Origin: UBA1227 sp045599345
Lineage (GTDB): Bacteria > Bacillota > Clostridia > Oscillospirales > Acutalibacteraceae
NCBI GenBank assembly: GCA_045599345.1
Contig: JAZRVV010000036.1
Span: 30,586-94,585, forward strand
DNA: 64,000 nucleotides
Direction of reading: 5' to 3'
A model generated the notes under the pieces. That model ran no database searches. It was not told the origin of the DNA and worked only from the letters and a program-made list of their open reading frames with translations. Positions 59,073 through 64,000 of the stretch are shown in pieces. Each line of letters begins with the position of its first letter. Within the stretch, counting starts at the first letter, position 1. Made by a program: the position numbers and the translations under genes.

Positions 59073-60017
59073 ATGATAAGTATCGAAAAGCCAAACGTTG
59101 AATGTCTCGACACTGGCGACACTTATGGCAAGTTCACTTTAGAACCACTTGAGAGAGGTTTTGGTACAACCGTTGGTAACAGCCTTCGTCGTGTACTTCT
59201 CTCATCTCTCCCAGGTTATGCTATAACATCCGTAAAGATTGATGGTGTTCTTCATGAGTTCACAACAATCCCAGGCGTTAAGGAAGACGTTACTGAGATA
59301 GTTCTTAACTTGAAGAGCGTAATCCTCAAGATAAATGGCGATGGCCCAAAGACAATGCGCATTGAAGCATCTGGCGAGGGCGAGGTAACAGCAGGTGACA
59401 TCAAAGCAGATTCAGATGTTGAAATCTTGAATCCTGAGCTTCACATTGCAAGCCTCGACAAGAACGCTACGCTTTCAATGGAGCTTACTGCTGATGTAGG
59501 TCGCGGATACATCTCTGCTGAGCGTAACAAGGCAGAAATGCAGCCACCTATCGGCGTAATTGCTATCGATTCTATTTATACACCTGTATTAAAGGTTAAC
59601 TATACTGTTGAGAATACTCGTGTTGGTCAGCGTATCGATTTCGATAAGCTCACACTCGAAGTATGGACAAATGGTACTATTTCTGCTAAGGAAGCAGTAT
59701 CACTTGGTGCCAAGATCCTCAACGATCACCTCAAGTTGTTTATCGACTTGTCAGAAAACGAATTCATGGCAGACGTTCTCGTTGAGAAAGATGATAACTC
59801 AAGAGAAAAAGTTTTAGAGATGACCATTGAAGAACTTGATTTGTCTGTTCGTTCATTTAACTGCCTTAAGAGAGCAGGCATTAATACAGTAGAAGACCTT
59901 ACGAATAAATCAGAAGACGATATGATGAAGGTTCGTAACCTCGGCAAGAAGTCTCTTGACGAAGTAGTTGCAAAACTTCAGTCTCTCGGCTTCTCACTTC
60001 GTAGCGAAGAAGATTAA
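59073..60017 (+). CDS. rpoA: RNA polymerase subunit alpha
   Basis: 314-residue alpha subunit. Assembly domain with LEPLERGFGTTVGNSLRRVL, and C-terminal domain (about 245-310) with LDLSVRSFNCLKRAGINTVE for UP-element and activator contacts. TAAGGAGGG upstream. Confidence 0.98.
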   Translation: MISIEKPNVECLDTGDTYGKFTLEPLERGFGTTVGNSLRRVLLSSLPGYAITSVKIDGVLHEFTTIPGVKEDVTEIVLNLKSVILKINGDGPKTMRIEASGEGEVTAGDIKADSDVEILNPELHIASLDKNATLSMELTADVGRGYISAERNKAEMQPPIGVIAIDSIYTPVLKVNYTVENTRVGQRIDFDKLTLEVWTNGTISAKEAVSLGAKILNDHLKLFIDLSENEFMADVLVEKDDNSREKVLEMTIEELDLSVRSFNCLKRAGINTVEDLTNKSEDDMMKVRNLGKKSLDEVVAKLQSLGFSLRSEED

Positions 60018-60035
60018 GGGAAGGAGTGTTTTAAT

Positions 60036-60377
60036 ATGCCAGGTACAAGAAAACTTGGTAGAGCAAGCGACCACCGCAAGGCTATGCTTCGTGGTATGGT
60101 TACATACTTGCTTGAAAATGGCAAACTTGAAACCACCGTTACCCGTGCAAAAGAAGTACGTTCTATGACAGAGAAAATGATTACTCTTTCAAAGGATCCT
60201 TCACTTGCAGCAAAGAGACAGGTTATGTCTTACGTAACAAAGGAAGATGTAGCAAAGAAGCTCTTTGACGAGATTGGTCCAAAGTACAAGGACGTAAACG
60301 GCGGTTACTGCCGTATTATTAAGACAGGCCCACGTCGTGGCGATGCTGCTGAAATGTGCATCATCGAACTTGTTTAA
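60036..60377 (+). CDS. rplQ: 50S ribosomal protein L17
   Basis: 113-residue L17, last gene of the operon. RKLGRASDHRKAMLRGMVTY and ETTVTRAKEVR are diagnostic. A terminator follows; the ecfA-ecfT-truA genes often found next in Firmicutes are absent. Confidence 0.98.
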   Translation: MPGTRKLGRASDHRKAMLRGMVTYLLENGKLETTVTRAKEVRSMTEKMITLSKDPSLAAKRQVMSYVTKEDVAKKLFDEIGPKYKDVNGGYCRIIKTGPRRGDAAEMCIIELV

Positions 60378-60399
60378 TAGTACTGCACAACATATAGAA

Positions 60400-60433
60400 A
60401 AGGCCCGGAGCAACAGCTCCGGGCTTCTTTTTT
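60400..60433 (+). terminator. Terminator of the S10-spc-alpha operon
   Basis: Perfect 9-bp stem GCCCGGAGC / GCTCCGGGC with loop AACA, then TTCTTTTTT. Confidence 0.95.
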
Positions 60434-60460
60434 GACTTTAAAAGGTTTAGCGCTTATAAT
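60432..60460 (+). promoter_or_regulatory. SigA-type promoter for the rhodanese lipoprotein gene
   Basis: TTGACT (60432-60437), 17-nt spacer, TATAAT (60455-60460). The -35 uses the end of the T-run of the preceding terminator. Confidence 0.85.
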
Positions 60461-60501
60461 AATTTCGATATAAAGCCGAAGGGCTTAAAACGGAGGATAG
60501 T

Positions 60502-61206
60502 ATGAAGAAAATAGTAGCGTTAATTTTGACCTTTGTAATGCTTTTATGCTTCGCTGCGTGTGCAACAATACCAGCAGATGAGACTGACAAGGACAAAGTT
60601 GACAGTCTCCCAGTAGCAGAAGTGAATTCAGAGTCCCAGTTTGGTGTGGATAAGAATATCACTATCGCAAACATCGATGATTATCTTGGTCGAGAGGATA
60701 CAGTATATCGTGACATGCGACTTCTTTTTGACCCGGCTGATTATGCAGCAATAGGCGGAGATGCTGATTTATCAGTAACTATCGAAGGATTTAAAGTAAC
60801 ACCATTCCCATATATCGGTACACTTCAAGCGCTCCCTGTTGGCGGCGCTTATGATGGTGATTGCCTCTTTACGATTGAATGGAATGAGGATGGCACAATT
60901 GATTCAGCAACTCCAAATTATGAGGAGTCTGAAATGGTTTTAAAGGAACTTTTCCCACAGGATAAGAACATCTTCCTTATCTGTGGCGGCGGCGGATATG
61001 CCGGCATGACAAGGACACTTCTTTTGTTCCTTGGATGGGATGAGAGCAAGGTATATAACGTTGGTGGCGCTTGGCAGTATGAGGGCAAAAACGGCCGCGA
61101 GCTTATCGTATATCCAGAGGATGCAAACGGCAACGTAATCGACGCTACATGGCGTGCAGATTATGCATATATCGACTTTACAAGACTCCATGCAAAGGGT
61201 GAATGA
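60502..61206 (+). CDS. Lipoprotein with rhodanese-like domain
   Basis: 234-residue predicted lipoprotein. Signal peptide with lipobox FAAC, lipidated Cys20. The C-terminal 90 residues resemble a rhodanese domain: KNIFLICGGGGYAGMTRTLL, where C161 stands at the position of the sulfur-carrying cysteine, then LGWDESKVYNVGGAWQYEG, the usual rhodanese ending. Rhodaneses move sulfane sulfur; an outside-facing one is less common. The signal peptide closely resembles that of the binding protein at 62278. The methyltransferase gene begins 1 nt after its stop, so the two are co-translated. Confidence 0.75.
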   Translation: MKKIVALILTFVMLLCFAACATIPADETDKDKVDSLPVAEVNSESQFGVDKNITIANIDDYLGREDTVYRDMRLLFDPADYAAIGGDADLSVTIEGFKVTPFPYIGTLQALPVGGAYDGDCLFTIEWNEDGTIDSATPNYEESEMVLKELFPQDKNIFLICGGGGYAGMTRTLLLFLGWDESKVYNVGGAWQYEGKNGRELIVYPEDANGNVIDATWRADYAYIDFTRLHAKGE

Positions 61207-61207
61207 T

Positions 61208-62065
61208 ATGGAAAACAGAGATATAGAATATTTTGATAAACTTTGGGCGGACAGCAACCCAAAGGATGGAATGAAACACACCAAGGAGACTTGGGATAGA
61301 CTTGCTGGCGGATGGAGGAACGATCCGCCAGATGTTGCAGCTGCAAAGGATCAGCAGTGCCAAGATATGGCGAAATTCTTTGTTGAGCGCGGTGTAATTA
61401 CAGAGGATTCCAATGTCATCGACATTGGCTGTGGCTCTGGTAATTATGCTATGCAGTTTGCGAAAATAGCAAACTGGGTAACGTGCTCAGATATTTCGCC
61501 AAAGATGCTTGCGTTCTGCAAGGAATCTGCGGATGAGCAAGGTCTTGAAAATATTGATTATATTGATTGTGACTTCATTGATTTTGACATAGATGCTGCA
61601 GGATGGGTTAAAAAATATGACCTCGTTTTTACATCTTTGACTCCTGCAATGGACGGTCTTAAATCAATTGAAAAGGTCAACAAAGTATCTCGTGAATGGT
61701 GTTTCAACAACAGTTTTGTTTACCGCAAAGATAACCTTAGAAATGCTGTCTTGGAAGGAGTGTATAACAAACCTGTTACTAACAAGTGGGGCAACAGCTC
61801 AACATATTGCCTTTTCAACATTTTATGGCAACTCGGTTACAAGCCTGAAATTCGTTATTATAAGGAAGTTATTGAGCATACTTTTGACCTCACAATGGAC
61901 TTGTGCAAGGGTGTAACAATTAATGTAATTCGTGACCATGATCCAACAGATGAAGAGATTAAAAGGACATATGATTACTTAAATGAGCATATGGCTGTTG
62001 ATGGTAAAGTAACTAAAGTTACCGAGTCCCTCTTTGCATGGACCCTTTGGAATGTAAATAAATAA
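61208..62065 (+). CDS. Class I SAM-dependent methyltransferase
   Basis: 285-residue Rossmann methyltransferase. SAM motif VIDIGCGSGNYAMQFAK near residue 71, then TCSDISPKMLAFCKE and YDLVFTSLTPAM. Substrate unknown. N-terminal region (FDKLWADSNP, KETWDRLAGGW) resembles methyltransferases annotated near metal or corrinoid transport genes in Clostridia. ATG at 61208 with AAGGGTGA upstream in the lipoprotein gene. The transporter that follows has its own promoter. Confidence 0.82.
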   Translation: MENRDIEYFDKLWADSNPKDGMKHTKETWDRLAGGWRNDPPDVAAAKDQQCQDMAKFFVERGVITEDSNVIDIGCGSGNYAMQFAKIANWVTCSDISPKMLAFCKESADEQGLENIDYIDCDFIDFDIDAAGWVKKYDLVFTSLTPAMDGLKSIEKVNKVSREWCFNNSFVYRKDNLRNAVLEGVYNKPVTNKWGNSSTYCLFNILWQLGYKPEIRYYKEVIEHTFDLTMDLCKGVTINVIRDHDPTDEEIKRTYDYLNEHMAVDGKVTKVTESLFAWTLWNVNK

Positions 62066-62069
62066 GAAA

Positions 62070-62098
62070 TTGCTTTTAATATAATTGTATAGTATAAT
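62070..62098 (+). promoter_or_regulatory. Promoter of the FecB-like transporter transcript
   Basis: TTGCTT (62070-62075), 17-nt spacer, TATAAT (62093-62098). Start of transcription near 62105 gives a leader of about 170 nt. Confidence 0.8.
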
Positions 62099-62104
62099 TA
62101 TCAA

Positions 62105-62232
62105 GTAAATTTAACAGAGCTTTCGAGCTGTTTATCCTAAAGTTTAACCATGGATTCTCAGCCGGGGCGGATTTGGAAACAAATCCACCTTCCTTATTGA
62201 AAAGAGGGCACAAGTATATCAGAGTTATAGGT
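62105..62232 (+). ncRNA. Candidate riboswitch aptamer in the transporter leader (class unassigned)
   Basis: Two clear hairpins: AACA-GA-GCT-TTCG-AGC-TGTT (62113-62132, GA bulge, TTCG loop) and GGATTTG-GAAA-CAAATCC (62169-62186, GNRA loop). Conserved-looking single strands surround them (AGCCGGGGC, GAGGGCAC). CCACCT (62185-62190) can pair with AGGTGG (62229-62234), which would disrupt both the GNRA hairpin and the base of the downstream terminator. This is the geometry of an aptamer with antiterminator. It does not match cobalamin, TPP, FMN, SAM or T-box signatures by eye. Confidence 0.5.
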
Positions 62233-62265
62233 GGGCTTCTCTTTTGGAGAAGCCCTTATTTTTTT
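62233..62265 (+). terminator. Intrinsic terminator directly ahead of the binding-protein gene (attenuator)
   Basis: Perfect 9-bp stem GGGCTTCTC / GAGAAGCCC with loop TTTTG, followed by TTATTTTTTT. The ribosome-binding site GGAGGA (62266-62271) starts right after the T-run. As the promoter lies upstream, the terminator must be regulated or leaky for the gene to be expressed. Confidence 0.9.
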
Positions 62266-62277
62266 GGAGGAATTGTT

Positions 62278-63318
62278 ATGAAAAGACTAATTGCATTAAT
62301 TCTTGCATTCGTAATGTGTTTCTCATTGGTTGCATGTGCTAAGGCACCTGCAGAAGAAGAGAAGAAGGCTGAGACAATAACCATCAAAGATATGATGGAC
62401 CGTGAAGTTGAAGTTCCTGCAAACACTAAGGAAAACACCGTTGGTGCAACATACGGTGTTGCAACTCCATTTTTCACAACACTAGGAATTTCCGATAGAG
62501 TTCTTGCATGCAACTTCAAAAACAAGAGTTTCTTTAGAATTGTTGATAAGACAATCATTAATGCAGAAGACATAGGAAACACAGAACTTGATGCGGAAGC
62601 ACTTGCAGCTTTGGCTCCTTCAATTTACATCTGTAAGGGCAAGCCTCAGGATTATGACAAGATAGAGGCTGCAACAAAGCTTGGGATTCCTACACTTACA
62701 ATTTCTTCTGAGGAACCAGATGAGGTTATGTATTGCTACGAGATGCTTGGTAAAGCATTTGGCGTAGAAGAGCGTGCAACTGAAATCGTTAATTATATGA
62801 AGGCAGAGCTTAAGAATATTGACGAACTCGCTGCTACCATTCCTGAAGAAGATAGGGTTACTGCAATGTGCATGGGTTCAGAACTCGGTCGTGTTGCAGG
62901 CGATGATATGCTCCAGACTATTATGCTTAAGCGCGTAGGAGCTAAAACTGTAGTTGATGATGTAGCAGAAGACAGATGGTGGGTAAATGTTGGCGTTGAG
63001 GATGTTTTCTCACGTAACCCTGAGTATCTTTTCGTTACAAGTTCTAATGTCCTTGATTACAAGGTAGCCGAACTTTATGATGATCCTTCTTGGTCAGCAA
63101 TGACTGCTGTTAAGAATCATAACATTTATGTGATTCCAGCAAAATTTGACTCTTGGGATATGCCAGGTCCTGGATATATCCTTGCAATGTATTTTATGAT
63201 GCATTGTTTGTATCCTGATGTAGTACCAACTGATATGCTTCAGGAAAAAGTTGATTATTTCTATGAGTTCCTCTATGGAGCAACAATAACAGGTGAGGAT
63301 ATTGGATACGAATTCTAA
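62278..63318 (+). CDS. ABC transporter substrate-binding lipoprotein (FecB/BtuF/MolA-like)
   Basis: 346-residue class III (helical backbone) binding protein. Lipobox LVAC with Cys20. Body: TITIKDMMDREVEVPAN, LAALAPSIYICKG near residue 120, then GKAFGVEERATEIV and a C-terminal lobe with PSWSAMTAVKNHNIYVIP. Family members bind ferric siderophores, haem, cobalamin, or molybdate/tungstate; the residues here do not settle which. ATG at 62278 has GGAGGA upstream. Any longer frame would cover the terminator. Partner permease follows. Confidence 0.88.
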   Translation: MKRLIALILAFVMCFSLVACAKAPAEEEKKAETITIKDMMDREVEVPANTKENTVGATYGVATPFFTTLGISDRVLACNFKNKSFFRIVDKTIINAEDIGNTELDAEALAALAPSIYICKGKPQDYDKIEAATKLGIPTLTISSEEPDEVMYCYEMLGKAFGVEERATEIVNYMKAELKNIDELAATIPEEDRVTAMCMGSELGRVAGDDMLQTIMLKRVGAKTVVDDVAEDRWWVNVGVEDVFSRNPEYLFVTSSNVLDYKVAELYDDPSWSAMTAVKNHNIYVIPAKFDSWDMPGPGYILAMYFMMHCLYPDVVPTDMLQEKVDYFYEFLYGATITGEDIGYEF

Positions 63319-64000
63319 GAAAAAAGTGAATACTGCTAGAAGTAATTTCTATGCTCTTGGACTCGACATCCTTTTACTCGCGGTCTTAGCGCTCTGTATT
63401 GTTATTGCACTTTGTGCAGGAAAATATCAAGTCACACCAAAGGAGAGTCTAGAGGTCCTCTTTGGCGAACTGTTTGGCAAGGGTGGCTCCTATTCTGAAA
63501 TGACGAAGAACGTTGTCATGGGTCTTCGAGTTCCGCGAATTTTTGCAAGTGTGCTCTGTGGTGTAACTCTTGCAATGTCTGGTGTTGCATACCAAAGCAT
63601 CTTTAAAAACCCACTCATTTCTCCTGACTTTTTAGGAGTATCATCTGGTGCTTGTATAGGTGCGGCAGTTGCAATTCTGATGGGACTTTCAGGAATCTAT
63701 CTTTCAGGATTTGCTTTTTTGGGCGGAATCGCAGCTGTGGTAATAACCGTTATGATTCCAACGGTTATGAAGAGCGATTCCAATATTATGCTTGTACTTT
63801 CAGGTGTAATTGTTGGCGGTGCGATGAGTTCAATACTTGGATTTATCAAGTATGTTGCTGACCCAGAAACAGAACTTGCGGCAATTACGTACTGGACTAT
63901 GGGTAGTTTCTCATATGTTACGTTGGATGAAATTGGTAGTGTTATTTGGACTATGGTAATACCAATGATTATCCTCTTTGCAATGTCTTGGTGGCTTGAT
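63302..64000 (+). CDS. FecCD-type ABC transporter permease, 5' part
   Basis: First 233 residues of a permease cut by the window end. Reading from TTG at 63302: DTNSKKKVNTARSNFYALG, then a transmembrane helix, LRVPRIFASVLCGVTLAMSG, KNPLISPDFLGVSSGACIGA and TYWTMGSF, all hallmarks of FecCD/BtuC permeases. The TTG overlaps the binding-protein gene by 17 nt and has AGGTGAGG just upstream; a GTG at 63326 is the alternative. The ATPase gene should follow outside the window. Confidence 0.92.
   Translation, partial: MDTNSKKKVNTARSNFYALGLDILLLAVLALCIVIALCAGKYQVTPKESLEVLFGELFGKGGSYSEMTKNVVMGLRVPRIFASVLCGVTLAMSGVAYQSIFKNPLISPDFLGVSSGACIGAAVAILMGLSGIYLSGFAFLGGIAAVVITVMIPTVMKSDSNIMLVLSGVIVGGAMSSILGFIKYVADPETELAAITYWTMGSFSYVTLDEIGSVIWTMVIPMIILFAMSWWLD

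Noticed and set aside
62105..62232. Cobalamin riboswitch for the FecB-like transporter
   Set aside because: The conserved GCCACTG box and the GGGAA/GGTGAAA elements are missing, and the leader is too short for the standard class.
62105..62232. Moco (RF01055) or NiCo (RF02683) riboswitch
   Set aside because: Only short strings are alike. The pairing partners expected for the Moco P1/P2 stems were not found, so the class is left open rather than assigned.
1..64000. Prophage, insertion sequence or genomic island
   Set aside because: No transposase, integrase, phage structural gene, terminal repeats or sharp change in base composition was seen; tRNA genes show no attachment-site duplication nearby.

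Overview
The window is a contiguous piece of chromosome from a Bacillota bacterium of the Clostridia type. The evidence is the gene order (a 31-gene S10-spc-alpha operon; mreBCD followed by a penicillin-binding protein, minD and mgsA; efp followed by a CD1247-like protein), the strong AGGAGG ribosome-binding sites, frequent TTG and GTG starts, zinc-binding forms of ribosomal proteins S14, S4 and L36, and near-consensus SigA promoters (TTGACA-17-TATAAT). DNA is moderately AT-rich. I saw no transposase, integrase, phage gene, CRISPR array or rRNA. Nearly everything is housekeeping, so the unusual features are details of proteins and control regions.

Layout. (1) 1-207: end of rplT and its terminator. 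(2) 274-19341: a tightly packed, often overlapping plus-strand run: SpoU methyltransferase, dprA, topA, trmFO, plsX, rnc, radical SAM protein, smc, ftsY, rdgB, yhbY, nadD, yqeK, rsfS, leuS, mscS-type channel. (3) 19345-24104: rpsU, yqeG, M24 peptidase, efp, CD1247-like metal protein, maf, mreB. (4) 24157-28397: mreC, mreD, class B PBP and a minD-like ATPase, without minC, minE or rodA. (5) 28426-32206: mgsA-like gene, hisS, aspS. (6) 32227-33255 (minus): a stand-alone NAD-binding epimerase-like gene. (7) 33540-39726: EF-G paralogue, split ThrE exporter, metal permease, pyruvate kinase, NifX-like protein. (8) 39777-44871: mostly minus strand, with DNA maintenance genes (nth, an OGG-type glycosylase, rarA), an acyltransferase-like membrane protein, and a plus-strand HAD gene plus tRNA-Met and tRNA-Glu. 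(9) 45088-60433: S10-spc-alpha operon with a roughly 230-nt structured leader. (10) 60432-64000: rhodanese-like lipoprotein, SAM methyltransferase, then a FecB-like binding protein and the start of its FecCD permease, the transporter being preceded by a leader RNA with an intrinsic terminator just before the ribosome-binding site.

The most interesting items are: the attenuator or riboswitch-like leader at 62099-62277 and the small module around it; a methylglyoxal synthase homologue with three substituted active-site positions; an FtsY with its acidic repeats and a basic-hydrophobic motif at the C-terminus; a MinD without partners or an obvious membrane-targeting tail; a cluster of five exact TTGTCAA/TTGACAA heptamers in a gene-free stretch; overlapping back-to-back promoters at 41206-41240; and promoters whose -35 boxes lie inside the preceding terminator. 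Functions are assigned by recognising family motifs by eye; no search or fold was computed.
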